64,000 nt of DNA from Trebonia sp963811335 (lineage in GTDB: Bacteria > Actinomycetota > Actinomycetes > Streptosporangiales > Streptosporangiaceae), in contig CAWERB010000007.1 in assembly GCA_963811335.1 (NCBI GenBank), positions 1 through 64,000 on the forward strand, read 5' to 3'. Below, one piece after another: positions 50,606 to 59,594 of the stretch (the first letter of the stretch is position 1; every line of letters starts with the position of its first letter). Under the pieces are notes generated by a model. The model had not been told where the DNA came from. It did not search any database and saw nothing but the letters and a program-made list of their open reading frames with translations. The translations under genes were made by a program, and so were the position numbers.

Positions 50606-51735
50606 GTGGGTACCGCGGTGATCGTCGAGGCTGTGCGCACTCCGATTGGCAGGCGGGGCGGGGCGCTCGCGGGCCTGCACGCCGCGGAGATCCTCGGCGC
50701 CGCGCAGGTCGCGCTGCTTGAGCGGGCCGGCCTTGAGCCCGCGGCGGCCGAGCAGGTCGCCGGCGGCTGCGTGACGCAGGCGGGCGAGCAGTCGAGCAAC
50801 GTCACCAGGACCGCCTGGCTGCACGCCGGCCTGCCGTACCAGACGGGCTGCCTGACCCTCGACGCCCAGTGCGGCTCCGGGCAGCAGGCCGTCCACCTGA
50901 TCGCCGGCCTCATCGCGGCCGACGCGATCAGCGTCGGCGTCGGCTGCGGGGTGGAGGTCATGTCGCGGGTGCCGCTGCGCTCGAACGTGGGCACGGGGTG
51001 GGCACGCCGCGGCCGGACAGCTGGGACATCGACCTGCCGAACCAGTTCGTCGCGGCGGAGCGGATAGCCGTGCGCCGCGGCCTGACCCGCGCGGAGATCG
51101 ACGCCTTCGGCCTCCGCTCGCAGGCGCTGGCCCAGGCCGCCTGGGCGCAGGGGCGCTTCGACCGGGAGATCACGCCGGTGAAGGCGCCCGGCGGGCTGGT
51201 CGAACGGGACGAGGGCCTGCGGGCGACCAGCCTGGACGCGCTGGCCCGGCTGAACCCGGTGGTCTCCGGCGGCGTGCACACGGCGGGGACGTCCTCGCAG
51301 ATCTCCGACGGCGCGGCCGCCGTGCTGCTGGCCGACGCCGACCGGGCGCGGGCGCTCGGCCTGCGGGCGCGGGCCCGGATCGTCGCGCAGTGCCTGATCG
51401 GCGCGGAGCCCTACTACCACCTCGACGGCCCGGTCGCGGCGACGGAGCGGGTCCTCGCGGCCAGCGGCATGACGCTCGCGGACATCGACTTGTTCGAGGT
51501 CAACGAGGCGTTCGCTTCCGTGGCGCTGTCGTGGCTGCGGGTGCTGCGGCCCGACGAGGACAAGGTCAACGTCAGCGGCGGGGCGATCGCGCTGGGGCAC
51601 CCGGTGGGCGCGACCGGCGCCCGGCTGATCACCACCGCGCTGCACGAGCTTGAACGGCGCGACGCGAGCACCGCCCTGATCACCATGTGCGCCGGCGGCG
51701 CCATGGCCACCGCCACCATCATCGAGCGGCTGTGA
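50606..51735 (+). CDS. fadA5: Steroid side-chain thiolase FadA5-like (frame-disrupted)
   Basis: This thiolase of about 376 residues resembles, as I recall it, mycobacterial FadA5, which cleaves the 3-oxo-acyl-CoA side chain of cholesterol intermediates. The nucleophilic Cys is about residue 89 in LTLDAQCGSGQQAVHLIAGL. Also visible are SWDIDLPNQFVAAERIAVRR, VHTAGTSSQISDGAAAVL, the EPYYHLDGPV segment, His in GGAIALGHPVGATGARLI and Cys in LITMCAGGAMATATIIER. A frame change lies near 51000, between LRSNVGTG and the PDSWDID stretch. The GTG at 50606 is chosen because GGAGGG is eight bases upstream. It is divergent from cyp125 under KstR-type control. Confidence 0.91.
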
Positions 51736-51743
51736 CGCGGCAA

Positions 51744-51763
51744 GTGCCCCGCTGAGCGGGCAC
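51744..51763 (+). terminator. Hairpin after fadA5
   Basis: GTGCCCCGC, TGA loop, GCGGGCAC form an eight-pair stem with one bulged C, nine bases after the fadA5 stop. No T tract follows. Confidence 0.6.
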
Positions 51764-51824
51764 GCGGCCGCCGAAGTTCTGGGGCGGGCGGGCGGAATTG
51801 CGCGATCGCGGTTCCGCTGTAGTC

Positions 51825-52582
51825 CTAGCCGCCGGTCACCGCGGAGCGGATCAGCTGCGCCACCGTGCCGGGGGACTCCAGGTAGGGCTGGTGGGCCAGG
51901 CCGGGCAGCACGAAGTGCCGGGCAACGGGAAGCCGGTCCGCGAGCTGGCGGCAGCGGTCCACGATGAAAGGGACGTCGAGGTCACCGCACGCGACGGTGA
52001 CAGGGACCGTGATCTCGGCGAGGCGGTGCCAGGCGTCCAGGCCAGAGGCCCCCTCGTGCTCCGTCTCGCCGTTGCCGATGATCACCGCGTTCATCTGCAG
52101 TGCCAGCTCCCGCGCGGCCCCGCCCACCCGCCCCTCGCTCTGGCCGGGGCCGTCCAGCCACAGCCAGGTCTCCAGGCGGTTGATCTCGTCGGCGTCCAGT
52201 GCCGCGTAGGCCTTATCGAGCAGCAGGTCCAGCCGCCTGGTGCCGGCGTCGAGCTCGGGCTCGGGGGCGCCGCTCACCGCGGTGCCCAGCACCACCAGGC
52301 CCGCGACCGCCAGGAGGGGCGAGGGCAGGCGTCAAGGGCCAGCCCGCCCCCCGCTGAGGCGCCGACCAGCCACACCGGGCCAGTGCCCGTCTGATCGAGG
52401 ACGGCGAGCAGGTCATCCAGATGCGAGAACGGCTGCGTGCTGACCGGCGTCTGCCCGTAGCCGCGGCGGTCGTAGGCCACCACGGTCAGCTCGGGCGCCA
52501 GCAGCCCGGCTATGGTAAGCGGCTCAACTGCCCAGATCGGGACGGTCGTCCGGGCTCCCAAGACCGGCGAGCTGATCGCCAA
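51825..52582 (-). pseudogene. Alpha/beta hydrolase lacking its N-terminus (frame-disrupted)
   Basis: The remaining 250 residues show the strand LTVVAYDRRGYGQTP, the nucleophile elbow WLVGASAGGGLAL, an acid in TVACGDLDVPFI and the catalytic His in LPGLAHQPYLES. The usual HG-oxyanion segment before the first strand is missing. A frame change lies near 52300. The 5' end runs into the start region of the GntR gene on the other strand, so the protein appears truncated by rearrangement; it may be nonfunctional. An ATG exists at 52582, but translation from it gives no family N-terminus. Confidence 0.65.
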
Positions 52583-53301
52583 CCAACCTGCGGCGCCAGA
52601 TCGTCCGCGGTGAACTGCGTCCGGGCGAGACCCTGCCGGCCGAGAGCCAGCTCATGGAGCAGTTCGGCGTGTCACGCCCGACCCTGCGCGAGGCGTTCCG
52701 CATCCTGGAGGCGGAGACGCTCATCAGCGTGCGCCGCGGCAGCCGCGGCGGCGCCGGGTGGTCGCTCCCGACGCCTCGGTCGCCGCGCGCTACGTCGGCC
52801 TGCTGCTGCAGATGCAGGGCGCCACCATCAACGACGTCTACGAGGCCCGGATGATCTCCGAGCCGCCGTGCGCCAGGCTGCTCGCGCTGCAGCGCACCGA
52901 CGAGGACATCGAGAAGCTCACCGAGGTGGTGGACGAGCTCAAGGCCGAGGTCGCCGCGAAGAAGCCGTTCATCCCCGACCCGTACACCTGGTCCAGGCTC
53001 ACCTACCGGTTCCACGAGCTGATCCTGGAAGGCTGCGGCAACAAGACCATGGCCATCCAGGGGGCGGTGCTGCAGGACATCGTCGCCACCCACCTGCGCA
53101 CCAAGATCGCGCAGCGCGACGACAACGACACCGACGAGCGCTTCCAGCGGGTCATCGCTCCTAGAGAAGCTCATCGCGCTGGTCAAGGCGGGGAACGCGG
53201 CCGGGGCGGAGAAGCACTGGCGCTCCCACATGGAGGGCGCCGCCCAGCACCTGCTCAAGGACGACCTGAGGACCAAGCCGGTCGTCGACCTGTTCGCCTG
53301 A
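52511..53301 (+). CDS. GntR/FadR-family transcription regulator (frame-disrupted)
   Basis: This regulator of about 262 residues starts MVSGSTAQIGTVVRAPKTGE. The winged helix includes LRPGETLPAESQLMEQFGVS, RPTLREAFRILEAETLISV and RRGSRGGARV. An FCD-like helical effector domain follows (EARMISEPPCARLLALQRTD, YRFHELILEGCGNKTMA, LVKAGNAAGAEKHWRSHMEG). Frame changes occur near 52583, 52757 and 53155-53165. Neighbouring steroid genes suggest a role in lipid metabolism, but no target site is identified. Its start overlaps the truncated hydrolase on the other strand. Confidence 0.82.
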
Positions 53302-53435
53302 CTCTGCACGGCCGGACCGGGCTGGGCCGGAATGAGCGGGCACGTACAGCTCGGCCGGTTCTGCGCCTGGCAAAGGGCGGCCAGCTGGAGCGTTAACATC
53401 TTGCGGACAAGCGCCCCGGACAAGAGGAGCCCTTC

Positions 53436-54320
53436 ATGATGCGCCCGGCGACGTTCCCGCTCGAGCGCCTGCACCGAGCCGGGATGCGCGATGTCGTCGC
53501 GGTAGAGCCGACGACGGGCGGGTTCGCCGCACTCACGGGCGTAGCCACCCGCCGGGACGCACCGCCGGTGTTCGTCAAGGCCTTCACCGACGCGCCGGGT
53601 GACGACGTCTTCGCCGCGGAGGCCGAAGGGCTGGCCGCCCTGCGCGAGCTCGGCGGCGTGGCGACACCCGAGGTGATCCTGGCGGACCGGGACCTGCTCG
53701 TGCTGTCGGTACTGCGTCCGAGACCGCGCAGCGAGGCCTTCTGGGAGCAGTTCGCGCACGCACTCGCCCGCCTGCACATGAACACGACCCACCCTCGCTT
53801 CGGATGGCACCGCGACAACTGGCTGGGCCGCCGTCGGCAGGTTAATGCCTGGGGTGACGACGGCTTCGCCTTCTTCGCGCAGCACCGGCTGCTGCGGTGG
53901 CTCGGGCAGCCCCGCGTCGAGGCGGCACTCGACGCCGGGGACCGGGCGGCGCTGGAACGGCTGTGCCACCGGCTGCCCGACCTGCTGCCGGACCGCCCGC
54001 CATGCCTGACGCACGGCGACCTGTGGGCACAGAACCTCATGGCCACCCCGGATGGCCGGCCCGCGCTCATCGACCCGGCCGTGTCCTACACGTGGGCCGA
54101 GGTCGACCTTGCCCATGTGTGGTCCACCTCACCCCCGCCCGAGGCGCGACGGTTCTTCGAGGTCTACGCGGAGCTGACCTCCCTTGACCACGGCTGGCGG
54201 GCCCGCATGCCGATTATCCAGCTGCGACAGCACCTCGCCGTGCTGGCCCAGTTCGACGACGACTGGGGCGCGGCCAACCAGGTCCGTGCCACCCTGGCCC
54301 CGTTCCGGACGCGAACCTGA
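53436..54320 (+). CDS. Fructosamine-3-kinase family protein
   Basis: This intact 294-residue kinase-fold protein has KAFTDAPGDDVFAAEAEGLA (ATP-binding Lys), LHMNTTHPRFGWHRDNWLG, the catalytic HGDLWAQNLMATPDGRPALI loop and IDPAVSYTWAEVDLAHVW. These match the fructosamine kinase/APH-like family. It may deglycate proteins or small molecules by phosphorylating ketosamines. It starts with ATG-ATG at 53436, with AAGAGGAG eight bases upstream. It stands alone between the GntR gene and a VOC fragment. Confidence 0.83.
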   Translation: MMRPATFPLERLHRAGMRDVVAVEPTTGGFAALTGVATRRDAPPVFVKAFTDAPGDDVFAAEAEGLAALRELGGVATPEVILADRDLLVLSVLRPRPRSEAFWEQFAHALARLHMNTTHPRFGWHRDNWLGRRRQVNAWGDDGFAFFAQHRLLRWLGQPRVEAALDAGDRAALERLCHRLPDLLPDRPPCLTHGDLWAQNLMATPDGRPALIDPAVSYTWAEVDLAHVWSTSPPPEARRFFEVYAELTSLDHGWRARMPIIQLRQHLAVLAQFDDDWGAANQVRATLAPFRTRT

Positions 54321-54414
54321 CCACAGGCCCGATTGCCACGGCGGGCAAGCGGGCCAGCCTGGAGGATAACCAGTGCCGCTCCCCGTGCACTGGTGGTGGG
54401 CTACGGTGCTCGCC

Positions 54415-54640
54415 ATGCGCACGTTGCACGTCGGCCTGCGGGTCAGCGACCTGGAACGGTCACTCGAGTTCTATACCGCCGTCGGGTACACGGTGGCCGG
54501 GACCGTCCAGGGGACGCCACTCGGTACCCTGGCGCGCGGACGGGCTCGCAGCTGCCCGACGGACGACTGACCATCGAGCTGGTCCATGACGCCGGCCGCG
54601 GCGGCATCACCAGGGCCGGCGCCTGGCCACGGCAGCCTCG
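54415..54640 (+). pseudogene. Truncated VOC/glyoxalase-family fragment
   Basis: The first 45 residues (MRTLHVGLRVSDLERSLEFY, YTVAGTVQGTPLGT) are typical of a glyoxalase/bleomycin-resistance fold start. After a frame change near 54530, only a short piece (SQLPDGRLTIELVHDAGRGG) remains before homology stops. The rest of the domain is missing, so this is probably a dead fragment. Confidence 0.6.
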
Positions 54641-54810
54641 TCGATCCAGCTGTGATCGCTGGACGCTACCCTGCGGACGGCTAGACGAAGATCGAGCCAG
54701 CTGCCAGGGCGGGTGCGGCCGGGCGCTGCGGGCGGCCGCCTGCCGGTGAAGCCGCTCGATTAGCCGCGGAGGGCAGCCAGCTGACGATGTTGCCTCGTGG
54801 GCCGTTGGCG

Positions 54811-55854
54811 TCAGCAAGCGACCATGGTGCCGAGGCGTTCCCAGAAGTCCTGCTCTCGGTCGGCAATGTCGCGCATCAGGGTGGTAGCGGTCTTGAGCAG
54901 GTCCGCAGGGTTTTCATCCTGTACCGCGGCGGTGAAGGCCGCGGCCACTTCTTCCCACTGGTCACCGATCGCGGTCAGTTCCCTTCCCATCCCGGCAAGG
55001 CGGGGCTCGCTCGTCAGCAACGCGGCCTCAGTCAGGAAGCGGCCGTACATGTAGCGGAAGATGCCCCCGCCGGTGCCGCCGCGATGATCGATGAACATCG
55101 CCACGTTGAAGCAGGTGCGGCGCAGCGCGCCCGCATCGAGGATCTCCGGCCACTTCAGTGTCTCCCGGATCGCCTTGCGGATCCCTTTGACGCCGAGGTT
55201 GGCGATGGGCGGTGCCAGCATCCCGCGGCATACCTCGCCGATCGACTCCCGGACCTCAGCGGAGGCGGACGGCCGTGCGGCGGCGAAGTCGAACGTGTAC
55301 CACGTGTGCCGCGGCGGAAACGGCTTGTGCTGCGAACCGCGCGCTCTCTCCAGCATGTCCCATTCGACCGGGTGCAACTCCTGGTCCCGGTCAGCGACCA
55401 GCACCCGCCCGGTGTCCGGGTCGTAACCGGCCACGACGATCACATGCCCGCCGAAGTGATAGCCCTCTGGGAGATCGAAGTACGGCAGGAATCCCATGTC
55501 GAGGTACACGAGCACGGGCTAATCCGCCTCCAGCAGCTCGCGCAAAGCGGCCTGGGCCGTGCGGGCGCTCGAGGTGGCGTGTGATGCGACCGCCACCCCG
55601 GTTCGCCGGCCAGCTGTTTTCTCCAAGCCCTCTTCGCCGGGCCGGGCAACGTTAGCCCTGCCCCCGTAGAAGGGGTCGGCGCCTTTGATGTGGAAGTACG
55701 CGAACCCCAGCCCGCGGCCCAGCCCCAGCAGCAGGTCCTCGGAGACCGGGTGCCCGTGGTAGTCGTAGACGTGTTTCAGCGACCCGGTCACGCAGTGGTG
55801 AGTCGGATATGCCGCGAAACCCGGAAAAGGCCGCAACATCACACCGTCCTCCAT
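54811..55854 (-). CDS. BtrH-like (BtrH_N/DUF4872) protein with internal amber codon
   Basis: The protein of about 347 codons shows the BtrH N-terminal signature (FAAYPTHHCVTGSLKHVYDY, LLLGLGRGLGFAYFHIKG) and the C39-like core (PVLVYLDMGFLPYF, YHFGGHVIVVAGYD). A helical DUF4872-like end includes AMFIDHRGGTGGGIFRYMYG. Cys in HHC and His in GGHVIVV are the likely papain-like pair. Family members act as acyltransferases or peptidase-like enzymes in secondary metabolism (BtrH in butirosin). An in-frame TAG at 55512-55514 divides the gene at LLEAD/PVLVYLD, just before a possible GTG restart. A start at 55839 is an alternative to 55854. Confidence 0.75.
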
Positions 55855-56039
55855 CTGCTGGCAGCCCACCAGCACGCTGTCAGCCAACACGAGGCCCCGC
55901 CGCTCCGGTAGGGCCGTTAGACCCGCGCCGGCCAGCCCTGAGCACGCGCGGGGCCTGCAAGGGTAGAGGGCGAGGCAGGCTCGCGCGTAGTCACCGCGCT
56001 CTGGCAGGTAATCGACCCAGCGTGACGAGGGAGCAGGTC

Positions 56040-57740
56040 TCACTGGCAGTTGCCGACGACTTCTGGCGGATACGCGATGGCCGCTGGCAGTCGTCTGGTA
56101 CATCCGCGCTGTCGCGAGCTGGGTGCGCGACCCAGTCCGCCAAGCAGCCAGGACCTCAACGAGCGCGGACGCGATACCCCGGACGGGTCTGGCTGCAGAA
56201 GGCGGGAACTAAGAGGTGGCCCCCGGCTTGCGACTAGGTCGAGCGTGCCGAGGGCCACCGCACTAACGTTAGGTTCCTGTAAGGCGGTTATTCCTTCGCG
56301 TAACGGCAGCCGCTTGCCCGCGAGCTCGGGCACGAACCGCGCCGCGTTGATGGTGCCAACGCCGGTCGCCAGGTCGTAGCCGTTGCCAGCGGAGTAACCC
56401 TGCACCGTGACGAGGTTGCCGTTCGCGTCGGTGAACGCGGTCGAGTTGTTGCCCGAGGTGATGTCCGTCAGGCCCGGGGCGTGGACGGCCGACAGCGCGT
56501 ACAGCGCCGGGTTGATCAGGCCCAGCGGGTGGCCCGCCACCTGGTCAGCCAGCGCCACGATGCCGGCGAACTCGGGCGACGCCTCGCTGGTTCCGCAGAC
56601 GAGGTGCCAGCCGGGGGTGCTGCCAGGGAAGCTGGTGTAGTAGGTGACCGCGCCGTCGCAGGCGGCACTCATCGAGATGTCCGGGATGGCGCGCGGCAGC
56701 TTGCTGCGCGGTGCCGCGCCGATGGCGCTGGCGATCGTGTGAGCCACGCCCAACTGGTAGGGCGGCAGGTCGAAGAATTCGGAGACGCCACCACCAGTGC
56801 CGAAGGGGTTAGGCCCGTCGGTGCCAGTGAAGGCTTGCTGCAGCGGCACGTCGTAGGTGTCGTTCCAGGTGACCTGCGAGAAGCTGCCGGCGGCGCTCTC
56901 CTTGATCTGGGTGCCGCCGACGGCGGTGACCAGCGGGTCGGTGGCCGGCCAGCCGGTGACCGGGGTGGAGTAGAACGATGAGCCGTCCAGCGTGGCGTTG
57001 GTCGCGCCGTCATCACCGGTGGACGCGAGCACCGTGATGCCGTGGGCGAACGCGTCGAGGTACGCGGCGCGCAGCGGGGCGAGCTGCGCGTAGTTGGTGA
57101 AGGTCTCCTCGGTCGCGCCGAACGACTGGGTAATCACGTCACCGAGGTGGTGGTCGATCACGTACTTCTCGGACTTGACGATGTTCGGGAAGCCGGTGAC
57201 GCCCTCGGTCTCGGCGTCCGGCGTCTCGACGAGGAGGATGTTGGCTTCCGGCGCGAGGGTGTGCGCGTACTCGACGTCAAGCGTGGTCTCGCCGGCCCAG
57301 CCCGGGTCCTCGGTCGTGACCGGGCCGGCCGGGGTGATGATCTTGAGGGACGGCGGGTCCGGGTAGCCGAACTGCTGGTCGAATACGGACAGGTCGTTCT
57401 GGATCGTCGGGGACCCGAACGAGTCGACGATCACGATCGTCTTGCCCTTGCCCGTGATGCCCTGCGCGTAGAGAGGTGCCACGTTGTAGGCGGCCCGGAG
57501 CTGGTCCGGCCCGTAGCAGGCGATCGACAGTAGCGACTCGCACAGCGCGGTGGTCCACGGCGTGCTCCGTGCCTTGGCCTGCGGCAGTTGGATGATGCCG
57601 GGCGACACGCGGATGACCGGTGCCGCCGGCGTCGTGCGGGCGGCGAGCGCCGCGGGGGCGGACGTTGTCATAGCCGCGACCAACGCGGCGGTTAGCGCGC
57701 TCGCCCCGGCCGTCAGCGCGATGGTTCTTGCCTTGCGCAT
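56040..57740 (-). CDS. Secreted S53-family (sedolisin-like) serine peptidase without propeptide
   Basis: This intact exported peptidase has a signal peptide of about 35 residues (MRKARTIALTAGASALTAAL, ending PAALAA). The S53 catalytic domain starts almost at once (ACYGPDQLRAAYNVAPLYAQ). Glu and Asp lie in GETTLDVEYAHTLAPEANIL and Ser in GTSEASPEFAGIVALAD; the region KTIVIVDSFGSPTIQNDL is typical. The usual activation propeptide of about 170 residues is absent. Family homology ends near INAARFVPELAGK (about 56310). The last 90 residues look like read-through into non-coding sequence after a lost stop. The ATG at 57740 has GGAG upstream. Confidence 0.83.
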   Translation of the reverse strand: MRKARTIALTAGASALTAALVAAMTTSAPAALAARTTPAAPVIRVSPGIIQLPQAKARSTPWTTALCESLLSIACYGPDQLRAAYNVAPLYAQGITGKGKTIVIVDSFGSPTIQNDLSVFDQQFGYPDPPSLKIITPAGPVTTEDPGWAGETTLDVEYAHTLAPEANILLVETPDAETEGVTGFPNIVKSEKYVIDHHLGDVITQSFGATEETFTNYAQLAPLRAAYLDAFAHGITVLASTGDDGATNATLDGSSFYSTPVTGWPATDPLVTAVGGTQIKESAAGSFSQVTWNDTYDVPLQQAFTGTDGPNPFGTGGGVSEFFDLPPYQLGVAHTIASAIGAAPRSKLPRAIPDISMSAACDGAVTYYTSFPGSTPGWHLVCGTSEASPEFAGIVALADQVAGHPLGLINPALYALSAVHAPGLTDITSGNNSTAFTDANGNLVTVQGYSAGNGYDLATGVGTINAARFVPELAGKRLPLREGITALQEPNVSAVALGTLDLVASRGPPLSSRLLQPDPSGVSRPRSLRSWLLGGLGRAPSSRQRGCTRRLPAAIAYPPEVVGNCQ

Positions 57741-58046
57741 GGGACACTCCATGATTTTGGGAGAAAACCGACCCAATGGTTCGTGATGGACATAATCACA
57801 CCAACTGATCCGAAATCAATAAAAACCACGGAAGTTCATGCACGATACGCGTGAAACTTCTTCGATCCAGGCTGATCCAGCTTGATCCTCCAGTTGCCTG
57901 CCATGTCTGCACCGGCCTCCTGACGGCGCGAAGTGATGTGTCGACCGACCGCCGGGGTGAGGCACTTGCGGGCCGCCCCGCAGCCGCCTCGGCAGGCCAG
58001 CACGTGAGACTGCAGCCGCCGCTCCCGCGCACGAGAACCGGTGACA
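57741..58046. other. Intergenic promoter region of the S53 peptidase
   Basis: No gene is seen. This stretch is clearly richer in A/T than its surroundings. On the minus strand, TTGATT, 17 bases, ATTATG (about 57791-57819) is a possible promoter of the peptidase gene. An imperfect palindrome TTCATGC, seven bases, GCGTGAA lies around 57835-57855. Confidence 0.45.
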
Positions 58047-59408
58047 TTACCCCTCCCTACTGTTCATCTGGCTGTGGCGGGCGGCGTCCATGTCGGCGAC
58101 GCTGACGGCTTGCGGCGAAGGGCTTTGCGCCTGCAAGAGCGGGTCGGGTATCCGGTCGCCGAGTCGCAGCAGGCCGACGCCGGTCAGTGCAACCGTCAAG
58201 GCGCCGCCCCACCAGATCGCGTCGGGTGAGGTTGCGAGCAGCGCGCCGCCGACCGCGGGGCCGAGGGCCACGCCTGCCGTGAAGGTGAGGCCGTAAAGCG
58301 ACATGTAGCGGCCGAGCAGATGCGGCGGTGCGAGGTCGGCGACGATCGGGCCGAGCACGATGAACTGCGCGCACTCACCGATCGCGATCACGATCGCTAC
58401 CCCGGCCAAGACGGCGGTAGCGGTGAGCGTTGAGCTCGTTAGCGTTGCGGGCAGGACCGCGAGCAGGCCGATTGCAAATAGCGCGCTGGTCGCGGCGAGA
58501 GCGTGCGTGCGGCGCATCCGCTTGACGACCCGTGTGGCTGGGATCTGCGCGACGACGATGAAGAAGGTGTTGATGAAGATGACGACGCCGATCTCGCCCG
58601 GCCCGACAGGCGTGTGCGCCTTCGCGAACGGCGCGAGGATGTTGGAAAACAGCGCGCCGCCGGTCATCACGAGCACGATGTTGGCGGCGATCAGGATGAG
58701 GAAGAGCCGATCGCGGGCAACTGCCCGGAAGCCTGTTCCCCTGTCGCTCGCCGCCGCAGCATCCGCGAGGCGAGAGTTCGGGATCCCCACGAGCACAACC
58801 AGCGCGAAGACAGCGAAGGTTAGGCCGTCGAAGAGGTAGAGCGCCTGGAACGCGCGGAGGTTATTGGCGGCAGCGACGATGAAGCCCGCAACCGTCGCGC
58901 CGCTGCCGAGACCGAAGTTGCCTGCGACCCGGCGCAGCGCGATCGAGGAGGCGCGCTGCTCCGCTGAGACCAGGGTCAGGCTCAGGACCTGGTTCGCGGT
59001 GTTCGCGACTCCGAACCCGGCGCCGCCGACGGCCGCGCAGATGAAGGCTTGCCAGGGACGGTCGACGAATGCGAAGCCCGCGTAGCCGAGTGCGCTCGCG
59101 AGATTGCCGGTGATCAGGATCGGCTTGGCACGGAAGCGATCGAGCAGAGCACCAGAAAAGGGCGTTACGAGCGCCGCCGTGCCCATGACCGCCGCCAGCA
59201 CCAGCCCCGCAGTCGCCGTCGGGAGGCCGCGGGCCTGGTGCAGGTAGATGATCTCGAAGGGAAGGACCAGTCCAGTGCCGAAGTAGTTGACCGCGGTCCC
59301 AGCCTGAAGAACGATGACAGGCCCCGGCAGGCCCGTCCGCCAGCCGGCGAGCACACCAGCGGGCGTCCAGCTCACTTGCTTCCTGCGGTTGGCTGCGGAC
59401 GATTCCAT
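58047..59408 (-). CDS. MFS transporter
   Basis: This intact 453-residue major-facilitator protein has 11-12 predicted helices. Recognisable parts are AVNYFGTGLVLPFEIIYLHQ, GALLDRFRAKPILITGNL (cytoplasmic loop 2-3 motif), NFGLGSGATVAGFIV, FINTFFIVVAQIPATRVVKR and GLTFTAGVALGPAVGGALL. It probably exports a drug or metabolite. The ATG at 59408 has GGAGGTTG upstream. It is divergent from an ECF sigma factor gene across a region with three inverted repeats. Confidence 0.87.
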   Translation of the reverse strand: MESSAANRRKQVSWTPAGVLAGWRTGLPGPVIVLQAGTAVNYFGTGLVLPFEIIYLHQARGLPTATAGLVLAAVMGTAALVTPFSGALLDRFRAKPILITGNLASALGYAGFAFVDRPWQAFICAAVGGAGFGVANTANQVLSLTLVSAEQRASSIALRRVAGNFGLGSGATVAGFIVAAANNLRAFQALYLFDGLTFAVFALVVLVGIPNSRLADAAAASDRGTGFRAVARDRLFLILIAANIVLVMTGGALFSNILAPFAKAHTPVGPGEIGVVIFINTFFIVVAQIPATRVVKRMRRTHALAATSALFAIGLLAVLPATLTSSTLTATAVLAGVAIVIAIGECAQFIVLGPIVADLAPPHLLGRYMSLYGLTFTAGVALGPAVGGALLATSPDAIWWGGALTVALTGVGLLRLGDRIPDPLLQAQSPSPQAVSVADMDAARHSQMNSREG

Positions 59409-59445
59409 CGTCAACCTCCAGGGTCGTTTCCCAGTTGCCGCGGCC

Positions 59446-59464
59446 CGATCCGGCGCTCGGATCG
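59446..59464. promoter_or_regulatory. 7-bp palindrome upstream of the MFS gene
   Basis: CGATCCG, five bases, CGGATCG is a perfect dyad 38 bases upstream of the MFS start. It is a candidate operator for the exporter gene. Confidence 0.5.
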
Positions 59465-59483
59465 TCCGGGCGGTCGGTAGTGC

Positions 59484-59548
59484 ATACACCGCGGCGCCGG
59501 GAAACTGGGCGCCCGCGAGCCGCCCAGTTCGCGCTGTGGGCGGTGTAT
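59484..59548. promoter_or_regulatory. Nested inverted repeats upstream of the ECF sigma gene
   Basis: Outer arms ATACACCGC (59484-59492) and GCGGTGTAT (59540-59548) enclose inner arms AACTGGGCG (59503-59511) and CGCCCAGTT (59521-59529). Both pairs are perfect 9-bp dyads. The outer repeat could be two half sites of one operator or alternative stems of a leader RNA. Confidence 0.6.
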
Positions 59549-59594
59549 ATACCGGACGGAGGTACGACGTGGTTGCGGAAGGAAGGAGCGCGGG

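Noticed and set aside
55512..55514. TAG as a recoded (pyrrolysine) codon
   Set aside because: No PylT/S-type genes are visible and the position is not a known recoding site; nonsense change or error is simpler.
57835..57855. Imperfect palindrome as an operator of the S53 gene
   Set aside because: Only six of ten arm positions pair, weak evidence; kept only as a remark in the gap entry.
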